Below, one piece after another: positions 9,183-18,339 of a stretch of 64,000 nucleotides of DNA. The translations under genes and the position numbers were made by a program. This DNA is from Chloroflexota bacterium (lineage in GTDB: Bacteria; Chloroflexota; Anaerolineae; UBA4142; SHND01): contig SHND01000030.1 in the NCBI GenBank assembly GCA_004295045.1, positions 206,903-270,902 of the forward strand, given 5' to 3'. Under the pieces are notes generated by a model. That model did not search any database. It saw only the letters and a list, made by a program, of their open reading frames with translations, and was not told the DNA's origin. Position 1 is the first letter of the stretch; every line of letters begins with the position of its first letter.

Positions 9183-9192
9183 TCACCAAAGG

Positions 9193-9230
9193 AAAATGCC
9201 CAAACACGGCGCGCGCGTTTGAGCATTTTT
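9193..9230. terminator. Hairpin terminator between nagA start and propeller gene end
   Basis: AAAATGCcCAAAC (9193-9205) pairs with GTTTGaGCATTTTT (9217-9230) around a GC-rich loop. It lies just after the stop of the minus-strand propeller gene (9258) and before the nagA promoter. Confidence 0.6.
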
Positions 9231-9257
9231 TGAGGAGGGGAGATAGTAAATGAAAAA

Positions 9258-10658
9258 TTATTGTGTCCAGCTCATCATCCGACCCGCTTGATAATCGTAG
9301 CGAAGCTCTACGGCATCGGTGACGTTTTTCAAAACTTGTTGGACGTTACCGCCATCTGCGTTCATAACAAAAAATTCCCATTTGCCATTGCGATTGGCGA
9401 GAAACAAAATCTGTTGACTATTCGGCGACCATTCGGGCGCGACGGCGTTTGGATGGTCGTACGCGAGCGTCACATCTTTGGTGAGCAAATGTTGATTGCT
9501 GCCGTCGGCGTTCGCCAGCGCGATCTGCCACGTTGGTGGCTGCTGCACCATGTAGGTGATGAGTTTTCCGTCCGGCGAATATTGCGGTGAGACGAGGCGC
9601 AGCGGATTGTACGAATCGGATGTGACGCGCAAATCGCCGATGAATGGATTCGCCGCCGGTTCACCGCGCGAGGTCGTCGTCATCAAACCAATTTCGGTGT
9701 CGTTGTACGCAATCGTTCCATCAGGCGCGAAGGTTGGGGTGGTCGCGTTTTCGCTCGCGCGCACATTGTGATACGTGCCATCGGCAACATTCACCGCGCC
9801 GAGTTTCCATTGCGTTGAAGCAGGCAATTGAAAACAGCGCCCGCGGAAACAACGTTCGCCGCCGCCTTTGGTCGCGCCTTGATACGAAAAGACAATTTCC
9901 GAATCGTCGGGACTCCACGCGGGCGCGCGCGGCTCTTGGGTTTGATACAACAAGCGTTCGCCCGAGCCGTCCGCGTAAATGACATAGATGCCCGGAATCG
10001 GTCCCTGGCGTGCAAAGGCGATTTGCGTGCCGGCATGATTCCACACGGGATCCATTCCGAAGGTGATGCGCTGCAAATTCGTTCCATCGCCGTTGACAGT
10101 GTAAATGTTTCCGCCCGTTGCGTCCACGAAAACGATTTTGCCATTGATGCCCTTGCCCAGCGGCGTTGGTGTAATCAATGGGTCGGGACGACGCGTCGGC
10201 GTTGGTGGCGGCGGTCCGGCTGTGACCGAATCGCCTTCAATCAGCACGCGCACTTGCACAGGAGCATCATTATCGTTATACGCAACGGCGTAAAAAGTTC
10301 CCGCCTGATTGAACACACCGCTCCAACCAAGTGTATGCCCTTGTTGTGGTCCGCCCATGCCGATTGATTTCAAGCCATCGCCGCGCTCCCATGCCGCAAT
10401 TTGTTCGGGCGTGAAAATTTCGAGACGCAAGCCATCTGCGGAAGGCGCGTCAAGAGTCGCGCGTACTGTCGCTTTTTTGCCACCGACATCGAACTTGTAC
10501 CACTGCGCGGAATGTGGCGCGATGGTTTGTGCTTGACCGATGGGAAACAACGCGTCGTTTGGACTTGTGCCGTTCGCGGCATAACTCACTTGCGTGAACA
10601 CGCCGAGCGCGAGAATCGCAAGCGCGATAAAAAGAAAAAATCCAAAACGTTTCAACAT
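9258..10658 (-). CDS. Exported TolB-like beta-propeller protein
   Basis: 466 residues from ATG 10658 (MLKRFGFFLFIALAILALG), chosen because this begins a clean signal peptide; the upstream frame runs into repeat A1. The signal peptide ends around VSYAANG. About 25-140 resembles a pre-peptidase-type beta domain, then a proline/threonine linker (TPTRRPDPLITPTP), then PD40/WD40-like propeller blades with PVWNHAGTQIAFAR, PAWSPDDSEIVFS, PQYSPDGKLITYM and PEWSPNSQQILFLA. Probably an extracytoplasmic binding or scaffold protein; no enzymatic residues are recognisable. It follows the MacAB-type operon on the same strand after a 95-bp gap with repeat A1. Confidence 0.8.
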   Translation of the reverse strand: MLKRFGFFLFIALAILALGVFTQVSYAANGTSPNDALFPIGQAQTIAPHSAQWYKFDVGGKKATVRATLDAPSADGLRLEIFTPEQIAAWERGDGLKSIGMGGPQQGHTLGWSGVFNQAGTFYAVAYNDNDAPVQVRVLIEGDSVTAGPPPPTPTRRPDPLITPTPLGKGINGKIVFVDATGGNIYTVNGDGTNLQRITFGMDPVWNHAGTQIAFARQGPIPGIYVIYADGSGERLLYQTQEPRAPAWSPDDSEIVFSYQGATKGGGERCFRGRCFQLPASTQWKLGAVNVADGTYHNVRASENATTPTFAPDGTIAYNDTEIGLMTTTSRGEPAANPFIGDLRVTSDSYNPLRLVSPQYSPDGKLITYMVQQPPTWQIALANADGSNQHLLTKDVTLAYDHPNAVAPEWSPNSQQILFLANRNGKWEFFVMNADGGNVQQVLKNVTDAVELRYDYQAGRMMSWTQ

Positions 10659-10673
10659 GAAACAAACTGTGTT

Positions 10674-10745
10674 GTAAGGGCGAAGCATTTGCATTCGCGC
10701 GCGGCCATCAAGTCACATTCGCGTCTGCAAATGCTTTGCCCCTAC
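10674..10745. mobile_element. 72-bp palindromic element A1 (GTAGGGGCGAAGCATTTGC family)
   Basis: Left arm GTAAGGGCGAAGCATTTGCA and right arm TGCAAATGCTTTGCCCCTAC enclose a centre with AGTCACATTCGCGTCTG. The same organisation and similar length occur at 21141-21212, 22696-22766 and 54263-54331. It carries no coding capacity and resembles a REP/MITE-like element. Confidence 0.75.
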
Positions 10746-10753
10746 GTGACGCG

Positions 10754-11344
10754 TCACTGATTCGGCTGTGGCAAATTTCTCTGCAATTGAATACCGCTCG
10801 CGGTTGGCGAATCGCCTGTGTCTTTGCTAAATACGGTTACGCGGTCACCGACTTGCAAATCGCCAATCGTCCCGCGCTCTGTTTTGGAAATAACTGTCGC
10901 GTCATTCACTTTAACCGTCACAACATCATTCGCCGTACTAATTTCGACCGTATCGCCATTCACGGATTTGATTTGGCCGCGCGCAACACAGTTGCCCAAA
11001 TCTGCGCCCGCGAATCCACCAAAACCGCCGCCGAAAAATCCGCCACCTTGACGGCGCTGTCCTTGCCCCTGTCCTTGTCCGGGTGCACTATTTGGATTAT
11101 TCGGATTCGCGCCCTGTGGCAGTTGAAACGCCTGTCCGCCGCCAAAGCCGCACGGGTTGTTGGCGGCATTTTGCGCGCCTTGAGAATTATTGCCTTGCGC
11201 GTTTTGAATTGCGCGCTGTCGCGCAAAATCGCTGACCGTGTTTTGTGTTTGCGATTGCGCGTATGTCATTCCACCAAAAAATCCGCCCGCGCCTGCGACA
11301 ATCGCAAGCACGATTGCGCCGATGATAATATATGCAACTTTCAT
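10754..11344 (-). CDS. Membrane-anchored DUF5666-like protein
   Basis: 196 residues from ATG 11344, which has the ribosome-binding site AGGAGCAGGAT. An N-terminal membrane anchor (MKVAYIIIGAIVLAIVAGAG) is followed by a long low-complexity segment rich in Q, N and G (about 30-115, including GQGQGQGQRRQGGGFFGGGF), then a small beta domain, ARGQIKSVNGDTVEIST..VTVKVNDATVI..GDLQVGDRVTVF, that looks like DUF5666. Probably an envelope protein facing outward. It is 13 bp after the small membrane protein gene and likely belongs to the macAB operon. Function unknown. Confidence 0.7.
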   Translation of the reverse strand: MKVAYIIIGAIVLAIVAGAGGFFGGMTYAQSQTQNTVSDFARQRAIQNAQGNNSQGAQNAANNPCGFGGGQAFQLPQGANPNNPNSAPGQGQGQGQRRQGGGFFGGGFGGFAGADLGNCVARGQIKSVNGDTVEISTANDVVTVKVNDATVISKTERGTIGDLQVGDRVTVFSKDTGDSPTASGIQLQRNLPQPNQ

Positions 11345-11357
11345 ATCCTGCTCCTTG

Positions 11358-11555
11358 CTATGGCTTTCTTTCGTAAAAAAATGTGTCGTACAAACTCTTT
11401 CCGATATACACAATAAAGATGAATACAGCGATAGGCACGCGTAACAGTACGATGAGTTGGGCGTCGCGCAGCGGCAGTGGAACGGAAAGCACAGCCCACA
11501 AAATTGCCGCCGCGATGAGAACGCGTACGGCGAGATGCGCCAATTTAGAAATCAC
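11358..11555 (-). CDS. Small membrane protein (65 aa), GTG start
   Basis: Starts with GTG at 11555, one base after the permease stop codon, giving ISKLAHLAVRVLIAAAILW, then a second hydrophobic helix VPIAVFIFIVYIGKSLYD. Two membrane helices with a short loop. A longer ATG reading frame begins inside the permease gene but its N-terminal part is clearly a shadow of that gene. Tight spacing on both sides indicates an operon member, perhaps an accessory subunit of the efflux complex (inference). No recognised family. Confidence 0.6.
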   Translation of the reverse strand: MISKLAHLAVRVLIAAAILWAVLSVPLPLRDAQLIVLLRVPIAVFIFIVYIGKSLYDTFFYERKP

Positions 11556-11556
11556 A

Positions 11557-12789
11557 TTACTCGTAGCGCAATGCTTCGATGGGACGCAGCGAGCTCGCGC
11601 GCAGCGCGGGATACGTTCCAAAAAAGAGTCCAATCAAAACCGAAAACACCACGCCGATTACGATTGCCGACGTATCTACCACCGGCGTGATTTGTTGATT
11701 GCCCAAAGAAACACTGCCCAGCGCTAACGCGATGCCCCAGCCCAATGCAATGCCCAGCAATCCGCCGACGACGCTCAAGATTGTCGCTTCGGTGAGGAAT
11801 TGCATCAAAATATCGCGGCGTTTCGCGCCGACCGCTTTGCGAATGCCAATTTCGCGCGTGCGTTCGGTGACGCTGACGAGCATGATATTCATAATGCCGA
11901 TTCCGCCGACGATCAGTGAAATTGCCGCGATGCCGCCGAGAAAAATTGTCAACGTGTCCGTAACCGATGTCGCCGCGCTCAAAATATCCTCTTGGCTCAC
12001 GACGGTGAAATCATCATCCACCACGCGGTGCCGCTCGCGCAAAATTTCACCGATTTGTTGCGTCACCGCATCGCTCATGCTCGTATCGGCGAGTTTGATA
12101 TTCAACACATCAATGTTGTTGCCCCCGCGAAAACGTCCTCCGCGCCCGAGTCGCGTTTGCGCCGTCGTCAGCGGAACGAATGCTTGGGTGTCTTGGCTGA
12201 GAAAGCCCGTGCCGCCTTTGGGCTGCATCACGCACGATACGCGGAACGGCACGTTGTTGATGCGGACAGTTTGACCGATGGGGTCTTGTTCGGGGAACAA
12301 CGTTTCGGCGACTGTGCTGCCGAGACAAACGACCAGTGAACGTCCGCTCACATTCGCCGCGCTGATAAAATCACCAGCCGCCGGAACTGCCGTACTCGCA
12401 TCCAGATATTCCGGCGTAACGCCGAGCACGCGCACGTTCATATTCGTTCCCTGATAAACGAATTGTCCGAACGAATCTACTTCGGGCGCGATGGCGACGA
12501 TGCCGTCAATATTTTCGAGCGCTTGCCCATCTTCAATCGTCAGCGTGCCCGCGCTGCCTTCCGCGCCGCGCACGCCGGAAGAGTTCGACGAACCGGGACG
12601 CACAAAGAGTAAATTCGTGCCGATGCTTTGAATCTGATTCGAGATTGCTTGCGACGCGCCGCGTCCGATGCTCATGAGCGAAATCACCGCCGCGACGCCG
12701 ATGATGATGCCCAACATCGTGAGTCCCGCGCGCAATTTATTTGCGGTGAGGGAACGGACGGCGATGCGAGCAGATTCTAAAAGCTTCAT
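11557..12789 (-). CDS. macB: MacB/FtsX-type ABC transporter permease
   Basis: 410 residues. An N-terminal helix ([22 protein letters not shown]) is followed by a large periplasmic MacB_PCD domain (about 45-285, e.g. [21 protein letters not shown]) and three C-terminal helices of the FtsX domain ([20 protein letters not shown], the coupling-helix motif [20 protein letters not shown], and [19 protein letters not shown]). Such permeases work by mechanotransmission with a separate ATPase rather than carrying the substrate across the membrane. It overlaps the ATPase gene by 4 bp (ATGA). Substrate (antibiotic, peptide or lipoprotein) unknown. Confidence 0.9.
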   Translation of the reverse strand: MKLLESARIAVRSLTANKLRAGLTMLGIIIGVAAVISLMSIGRGASQAISNQIQSIGTNLLFVRPGSSNSSGVRGAEGSAGTLTIEDGQALENIDGIVAIAPEVDSFGQFVYQGTNMNVRVLGVTPEYLDASTAVPAAGDFISAANVSGRSLVVCLGSTVAETLFPEQDPIGQTVRINNVPFRVSCVMQPKGGTGFLSQDTQAFVPLTTAQTRLGRGGRFRGGNNIDVLNIKLADTSMSDAVTQQIGEILRERHRVVDDDFTVVSQEDILSAATSVTDTLTIFLGGIAAISLIVGGIGIMNIMLVSVTERTREIGIRKAVGAKRRDILMQFLTEATILSVVGGLLGIALGWGIALALGSVSLGNQQITPVVDTSAIVIGVVFSVLIGLFFGTYPALRASSLRPIEALRYE

Positions 12790-13454
12790 GTAATCATCCC
12801 GTCCTTTACGTGAATCGTCCGTTCCGCTTCGGCAGCAACATCGGGGTCGTGCGTGACCAAAATAATCGTCATGTTTTTATCGCGATTGAGTGTCTTGAAA
12901 ATATTGATAATTTCCTCGCCCGATGTGGAATCGAGATTTCCGGTCGGTTCGTCGGCGAGAATGATCGAGGGGTCGTTCACCAACGCGCGCGCAATCGCGA
13001 CGCGCTGCTGCTGCCCACCTGACAATTCATTGGGGCGATGATGCGTGCGGTCTCCCAACCCAACTTGGGTTAATGCTTCGAGCGCGCGCTTTTGGCGATC
13101 CGGCTTGCCCGCGTACACCATCGGCAGCTCCACTTGTTCGAGCGCGGAGGTGCGCGGCAAGAGATTGAAATTCTGAAATACAAAGCCAATCTTTTGATTG
13201 CGAATTTCGGCGAGCGCGTCGTCGTTCAATTTGTGGACATCCACGCCGTCGAGCCGATAGATTCCATTGCTCGGCAGATCGAGACAGCCGATGATATTCA
13301 TCAGCGTAGATTTTCCTGAACCCGAAGGACCGACGATGGCAACCATCTCGCCATGTTCGACATGCAGCGAAACGCCGCGCAGCGCGTGCACTTGTGTTTC
13401 ACCCATCTGGTACGTTTTGGTTACGTTTTCGATTTCAATGACAGACATATTCAT
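12786..13454 (-). CDS. ABC transporter ATPase, MacB/LolD family
   Basis: 222 residues. Walker [13 protein letters not shown]-loop [21 protein letters not shown], signature [19 protein letters not shown], Walker [15 protein letters not shown]-loop ILVTHD: all intact, and the spacing is typical of the LolD/MacB-type subfamily. Starts 3 bp after the end of the membrane-fusion gene; two adjacent ATG codons (13454 and 13448) are possible starts. Energises the permease encoded next. Confidence 0.93.
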   Translation of the reverse strand: MNMSVIEIENVTKTYQMGETQVHALRGVSLHVEHGEMVAIVGPSGSGKSTLMNIIGCLDLPSNGIYRLDGVDVHKLNDDALAEIRNQKIGFVFQNFNLLPRTSALEQVELPMVYAGKPDRQKRALEALTQVGLGDRTHHRPNELSGGQQQRVAIARALVNDPSIILADEPTGNLDSTSGEEIINIFKTLNRDKNMTIILVTHDPDVAAEAERTIHVKDGMIT

Positions 13455-13457
13455 TTT

Positions 13458-15110
13458 TTACCGAATCGGCACGCCGAAACCGCCGCCCGGTCCACCAAAT
13501 ACTCCGCCGCGTTGATTTTGGGAATTGGTTGTTGTCGTGTTCAACAGGACGGTATCGTCCGCTTGCAAATTCACCGCTTGCCCATCGCTCATCGCCGCGC
13601 TCAAAATTTGCGTAAACGCTTCGTTCTGCAAACCGATTTGAATGACCACGGGAATCTCGCGCCCTTCATACAAGAGCGTCAGCAGACGACGATTGCCCTG
13701 ACTGCGAATGGCGCGATTCGGCGCGAGCAGTGCGTCATTCACTTGCGCGGTGACGATATTGGCTTGGGCAGTCATGCCGGGCAGAATGGCGGGGTCCGGA
13801 TTGGTCAGCGTAACGGTGACGTTGTAATTCACAACGCCTTGTGAAGTTGTGCCGAGCGGTGAGACCGCAGCGACCTTGCCGGGGAACGTTTTTCCATTCA
13901 ATGCGTCAAAACTCAGTTGCACATCTTGCCCGGGTTTGACATCGGAAATATCCACCTCGGACAGTGATACGAGAATTTCTAAATCGTTCGGATTGACGAG
14001 GGTGATCGCGGTTGTCCCGGAGGACGCGGTTTGTCCGACGAATGTTTTCAAGTCCGCTACGACACCGTCGAACGGCGCAATAATTTTCGCGTCGTCCAAC
14101 GCGCGCTTGGCTTGTTCGAGTGATGCTTGGGCAGAATCCACGCTCGCTTGCGCGGCAAGCAAATCGGTTTGGGTTGCTCCCGCTTTGAGATCCGTCAAGT
14201 TTTGTTTTGCCTGCATCAACGTCTGTGAGGCGGATTCAACTGTTGCTTGCGCGGACGCAAGCTCGTCTGTCGTCGCGCCCTTGACCAAATCGTCAAGTGA
14301 TTTTTTCGCGTTGGCGAGATTCGCTTCCGCCGAGCGCAGTGCGCCGTCGTTCATTTCCGTTTGCGACAAATTGTAATTTGCCTGCGCCGACTCGTAATCA
14401 ATCGTCGCGGACTGCAAACTTTGCGCGGCGGACGAATTGGGCGCGTTGTCTTGCCACGCAATCGCGTTATACGCTGCCTGCGCCGCTTGGAGCGCAATGC
14501 GCGCTTTTTCCAATGTCGCGCGCTGCACCGTGATTTGCTCGTCAGTCATCTTTGATTTTGCCAACGCGGTTTGGTACGCTGCTTGCGCGCTGGCAAACGA
14601 TGCGCGCGCAGCTTGCAATGAGGTCGCATCCGGCGGCGCTTTCAACTGGTCAAGTTTTGAAATGACGGCATCGTACGACGCCTGCGCGCCCTTGACTTGG
14701 GAATCGGCGATCGCAAGCTCTTCCGTCGTGGCGCCCGCTTTCAAATCGTCGAGTTTTGCTTGCGCGCTCGCGAGATTGGTTTGTGCCGTTTGCAGCTGCG
14801 AGCTCAATTCGGTCGCGTCTGCTTCCGCCAGGACCGCGCCTTTTTTCACCGCGTCGCCAATTTTCACGTTGACTTTAATGACCGGCACGCCGCTGACACC
14901 AAAACTTAGATTCGACTGCTCGGGTGCGGCGATGTTGCCCGCGCCGCTGACGGTGGCGGCAAGTTCCCCGCGCGAAAGCGTCGCCGTTTGGCGCGTTGCG
15001 GCAGCCGCAGCGCTCTGCGCGTTTGACTGCTGCCAAAAATAGAACGCGCCCGCGCCGACAATGAGGACGAGAATGATTCCGCCAATGATGATGAGATTTC
15101 GTCGCGACAT
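13458..15110 (-). CDS. macA: HlyD/MacA-type membrane-fusion protein with long coiled coil
   Basis: 550 residues from ATG 15110 (MSRRNLIIIGGIILVLIVGAG), chosen for its ribosome-binding site AAAGGAGAG. One N-terminal membrane helix, then a lipoyl/barrel-sandwich half (VSGAGNIAAPEQ), a long alpha hairpin with several approximate repeats of AQAKLDDLKAGATTEELA (about 110-330), the second lipoyl half (DAKIIAPFDGVVADLKTFVG), a beta-barrel domain and the membrane-proximal domain. It is longer than E. coli MacA (about 370) because of the expanded hairpin. In an organism probably lacking a typical outer membrane this would bridge the permease to the cell wall rather than to TolC (inference). First gene of the operon. 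Confidence 0.9.
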   Translation of the reverse strand: MSRRNLIIIGGIILVLIVGAGAFYFWQQSNAQSAAAAATRQTATLSRGELAATVSGAGNIAAPEQSNLSFGVSGVPVIKVNVKIGDAVKKGAVLAEADATELSSQLQTAQTNLASAQAKLDDLKAGATTEELAIADSQVKGAQASYDAVISKLDQLKAPPDATSLQAARASFASAQAAYQTALAKSKMTDEQITVQRATLEKARIALQAAQAAYNAIAWQDNAPNSSAAQSLQSATIDYESAQANYNLSQTEMNDGALRSAEANLANAKKSLDDLVKGATTDELASAQATVESASQTLMQAKQNLTDLKAGATQTDLLAAQASVDSAQASLEQAKRALDDAKIIAPFDGVVADLKTFVGQTASSGTTAITLVNPNDLEILVSLSEVDISDVKPGQDVQLSFDALNGKTFPGKVAAVSPLGTTSQGVVNYNVTVTLTNPDPAILPGMTAQANIVTAQVNDALLAPNRAIRSQGNRRLLTLLYEGREIPVVIQIGLQNEAFTQILSAAMSDGQAVNLQADDTVLLNTTTTNSQNQRGGVFGGPGGGFGVPIR

Positions 15111-15164
15111 GCGACTCTCCTTTACAAAACAAAAATGCAGCTCGCTCACTGCAAGCCGCATTTC

Positions 15165-15198
15165 ATTGTAATGATCAGATGTTTAGAAGATGTTCAGG
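15165..15198 (-). promoter_or_regulatory. macA promoter with OmpR-type tandem operator
   Basis: On the minus strand the -10 TACAAT is at 15170-15165. Upstream of it, on the plus strand, are two directly abutting 11-bp repeats, AGATGTTTAGA (15177-15187) and AGATGTTCAGG (15188-15198), which cover the -35 position. Head-to-tail 11-bp spacing is the usual arrangement bound by OmpR/PhoB regulators, and such a regulator gene starts just across the gap at 15320. Confidence 0.6.
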
Positions 15199-15319
15199 GC
15201 GGATTAATTTTGGATGAAAAGACGGCAGTGCATCTCTTAACACCTTCTACATAATTATCTGATATTATGGACGACGTGCACAGGTGTCTAACCTCGCCGG
15301 TGCGTACGGGGAATTTCCA

Positions 15320-16006
15320 ATGTCGCAAACGATACTTGTAGTGGATGACAAAGCGAACGTGCGGACGATGCTCAAAGACTATTTGGGCGAGCAGGGTTAT
15401 CGCGTCCTCACTGCCGAAAATGGACAAGAGGCGCTATTTACCGCGCGCTATGAAAAGCCCGATCTCGTACTGCTGGACGTGATGATGCCGCAGATGGATG
15501 GATTTGCCTTTCTGCCTGCATTTCGCCGCGAATCGCAGGCGCCCGTCATTTTGCTCACCGCGAAAATGGAGGAGCAAGACAAAGTGCTTGGCTTGGAGCT
15601 CGGTGCGGACGATTATGTGACAAAACCATTTGCGATGCGCGAATTGCTGGCGCGCGTACGCGCGCAACTGCGTCGCGCGGGCATCGCCCCAAAGGCGGGA
15701 GCATTATTGCGCGTTGGTGATTTGCAACTTGACCAAGACAAGCGCGAGGCGCGCGTAGGCGCGCGTGCGGTGAACTTGACGCCAACGGAATTTGATTTGC
15801 TTGCGCGGATGATGGAAACGCCGGGCCGCGTCTTTACGCGCGCGCAATTGTTGGATGGACTGAATGCCGCCGCGATGATGGAACGGACGGTAGATGTCCA
15901 CGTTCGAAATTTGCGCGCGAAAATTGAGAGTGACCCCGCGAATCCGCGTTTTATTGAGACGGTTTTCAGTATAGGATATCGCCTGAATGATCAAGTAGAT
16001 GATTAA
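15320..16006 (+). CDS. OmpR/PhoB-family response regulator
   Basis: 228 residues from ATG 15320. The receiver domain begins MSQTILVVDDKANVRTML, has the phosphorylated Asp in LVLLDVMMPQMDG, a conserved Thr in VILLTAKM and Lys in YVTKPFAMRELLARV. The C-terminal winged helix ends PANPRFIETVFSIGYRLN, the normal trans_reg_C signature. It overlaps the kinase gene by 8 bp and is divergent from the macAB-type operon, with a tandem operator between, so it most likely controls that efflux system in response to envelope stress. Confidence 0.93.
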   Translation: MSQTILVVDDKANVRTMLKDYLGEQGYRVLTAENGQEALFTARYEKPDLVLLDVMMPQMDGFAFLPAFRRESQAPVILLTAKMEEQDKVLGLELGADDYVTKPFAMRELLARVRAQLRRAGIAPKAGALLRVGDLQLDQDKREARVGARAVNLTPTEFDLLARMMETPGRVFTRAQLLDGLNAAAMMERTVDVHVRNLRAKIESDPANPRFIETVFSIGYRLNDQVDD

Positions 16007-17363
16007 GCTGCCGCGTTCGTTGACTTTTAAATTAATCGTCGCGTTTCTTGGCGTGAGTCTTGCTTCGATCGCGCTTGTCGCCATTTTGAGTTGGTTCGCT
16101 GCGACGAGTGAATTTTCGCGTTTTGTGGGGCAGCAAGCTCAGGACGACTTCATTGTCTTTGTCACAGATTATTATGGGGAGAACACCTCACTCCATGGCA
16201 TTGACCAAGCAATTCGTTTGCGTGTGGACAAATCGTTCAATGACCCGTTGGACCGCCCGCGCTTTTTTCCATTTGCGTTGGCGACGCCCGATGGTGTGGT
16301 GGTGAACCCGAATGAAGGGTACCACTTGGACGATCAAGTACCCGACACGTTGCTCGCAACGGGGACGAAAATTCTCAAGGATGGGCAAGTCATCGGGATT
16401 GTGTTGCCGCGTCCGCCGCCCTTTCCGCGTAATCGCGCCCAAGAACAATTTGTTGAACGCACGCTCGACACCTTGCTCATTTCGGCTGGCGGCGCCGCGC
16501 TGCTTGCAATTATCTTGGGCGTGGTCTTGGCGCGCACGATTACGCGCCCCGTGCAAGATTTGACCAACGCGGCGCAGCGCATGGCAAAAGGCGAGTTGGG
16601 GCAAACCGTCCGTGTGCAATCGAGCGATGAAGTCGGCGATTTGGCGAATGCGTTCAATCAAATGAGCGCGGACTTGCAACATGCCGATCAAGTGCGGCGA
16701 CAGATGACGGCGGACATTGCCCACGAATTGCGAAATCCGCTCACCGTGATCGGCGGCTATCTCGACGCAATGCGGACCGGCGATTTACAGCCAACGCCAA
16801 AACGCTTGGACGCGGTGTACGATGAGATTCAGCATCTCGAAGGCATTGTCGAAGATTTGCGAACGCTGTCGTTGGCGGAGGCGGGCGCATTGGTATTGAA
16901 TCGGCAGGAGGTCTCGCCGCGCGAGCTGCTGCAGAGTGTGAGGAGTCGCTTTGCGCCCCAAGCCGCGCAAAAAAACATTGCGTTGACTGTGGAAGCGGAT
17001 GCGGGATTGCCAAAGTTGAATGTTGACGATACGCGGCTGACGCAGGTACTGGACAACCTTGTGAGCAACGCACTGCATCACACCCCCGAAGGTGGCGCGG
17101 TCACGCTCGCGGCGCAGGCGCGCGAAAACACCATCGTCCTGCAAGTGCGTGATACGGGCGAAGGCATCGCTCCCGAAGATTTGCCGCGTGTGTTCGAACG
17201 CTTTTATCGCGGCGACAAGGCGCGTCCAACCGATGAGGGTTCATCGGGTTTGGGGCTGGCGATTGCGAGTGCAATTGTCAATGCCCATGGCGGCAAGATT
17301 TGGGTGGAGAGCGAACTCGGCAAGGGGGCAGCGTTTTTTGTCGAACTGCCTTTAACGAATTAG
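15999..17363 (+). CDS. Membrane sensor histidine kinase (HAMP-HisKA-HATPase)
   Basis: 454 residues. Helix 1 (about 8-32), an extracytoplasmic sensor of about 130 residues, helix 2 (TLLISAGGAALLAIILGVVL, about 158-178), HAMP, HisKA with phospho-acceptor MTADIAHELRNPLTVIGGY (His about 238), and HATPase with N box QVLDNLVSNALHHTPEGG, G1 VRDTGEGIAPEDLPRVFERF and G2 GLGLAIASAI. BaeS-like architecture. Coupled to the preceding response regulator by overlap. Confidence 0.93.
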   Translation: MIKLPRSLTFKLIVAFLGVSLASIALVAILSWFAATSEFSRFVGQQAQDDFIVFVTDYYGENTSLHGIDQAIRLRVDKSFNDPLDRPRFFPFALATPDGVVVNPNEGYHLDDQVPDTLLATGTKILKDGQVIGIVLPRPPPFPRNRAQEQFVERTLDTLLISAGGAALLAIILGVVLARTITRPVQDLTNAAQRMAKGELGQTVRVQSSDEVGDLANAFNQMSADLQHADQVRRQMTADIAHELRNPLTVIGGYLDAMRTGDLQPTPKRLDAVYDEIQHLEGIVEDLRTLSLAEAGALVLNRQEVSPRELLQSVRSRFAPQAAQKNIALTVEADAGLPKLNVDDTRLTQVLDNLVSNALHHTPEGGAVTLAAQARENTIVLQVRDTGEGIAPEDLPRVFERFYRGDKARPTDEGSSGLGLAIASAIVNAHGGKIWVESELGKGAAFFVELPLTN

Positions 17364-17409
17364 TGAGCGCAGATTCTGCATTGTGGCGCGCGCAGGTTGG
17401 CGCGTAAAT

Positions 17410-18177
17410 TCAAGAAGCGGCATTCGGTAATAATAAACGCAATTGGCGCGCTGTATCTATCCCTTGCCCGCGATAGTGGTTATTTGCGAAAACAAAAGTT
17501 GTTTCTGCCAGCGCGTCCATCTGTTCGATTTTGGGCGTCCACTCTTGCAACTCCTCCGTCGAGTATGTGTAATCGTAACGCTCGTACGCGTGTTCGTGAT
17601 GCCACCATTTTTGCGCGTTGCGTCCGTGAAAGCGCACATAGGCGATAGGGGATGTCACCGCTGTCACGCGCGGAAAAAATGGTTCGTCCACCGCGCAAAA
17701 TCCCAATTCATTCTCGCGCAAAAATCCGTACGTTTCTTCCGTCAACCATTCTTTGTTGCGAAATTCGATGACAAGCGGGATGTCGCGCAATTGCGCGCGA
17801 AACCATTTCAAATAATCACGCGCGTCGTCGGTTGCGCGAAACGAGTTCGGAAATTGCGCCAGCAGCGCGCCGAACTTGTTTGATTCAATCAGCGGGGTTA
17901 GCGCGTTTGCGAATTGCTGAAATATTTTTGGATCGCGTTCGCGCGCGTGCGTCATTTCTTGCGTGGCTTTGATCGTAAAGAGGAATTCGTCGGGGACTTT
18001 GTGCGCCATCGCCTCTAACGTACGCGCGGTGGGCATTCGATAATACGTGAAATTGATTTCAAGCGTACTGAATTCCGCCGCGTAGAACGTGAGCCAATCT
18101 TTTTTGGGCAGGTCTTGCGGGTAATAGACGCCCACCCAATCGTCATATTGAAAACCACTCGTGCCAATGTAAAGCAT
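17410..18177 (-). CDS. DUF72 (YecE-like) protein
   Basis: 255 residues, typical DUF72 length. Begins MLYIGTSGFQYDDWVGVYYP and has LEINFTYYRMPTARTLEAMA, GALLAQFPNSFRATDDARDYL, LVIEFRNKEWL and YVRFHGRNAQKWW, the conserved blocks of this TIM-barrel family. The biochemical function is not established; a DNA-repair or nuclease role has been suggested for the family. Single gene, convergent with the histidine kinase. Confidence 0.9.
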   Translation of the reverse strand: MLYIGTSGFQYDDWVGVYYPQDLPKKDWLTFYAAEFSTLEINFTYYRMPTARTLEAMAHKVPDEFLFTIKATQEMTHARERDPKIFQQFANALTPLIESNKFGALLAQFPNSFRATDDARDYLKWFRAQLRDIPLVIEFRNKEWLTEETYGFLRENELGFCAVDEPFFPRVTAVTSPIAYVRFHGRNAQKWWHHEHAYERYDYTYSTEELQEWTPKIEQMDALAETTFVFANNHYRGQGIDTARQLRLLLPNAAS

Positions 18178-18252
18178 ACGCTCACCTCGCCAATTATTCT
18201 AAACCAATGGAGATTGGCGTCAACGCATGTTCTGTTGCCGCGTCGGCGCGCG

Positions 18253-18281
18253 TTGACGCTCCAGAACCCACATGCTAAAAT
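18253..18281 (+). promoter_or_regulatory. Promoter of the GYD-domain gene
   Basis: TTGACG (18253-18258), 17-bp spacer, TAAAAT (18276-18281) preceded by TGC: a good consensus plus extended -10. The gene starts at 18340. Confidence 0.7.
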
Positions 18282-18339
18282 CGCGGTGAGGAAATTTAAA
18301 GTTGCATCGTTATCAATTCATGCCCAAAGGAGGAACCCC

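Noticed and set aside
11556..11633. ATG start giving a 91-residue version of the small membrane protein
   Set aside because: The extra residues ([11 protein letters not shown]...) are a shadow of the permease gene's end; the GTG at 11555 fits the operon spacing.
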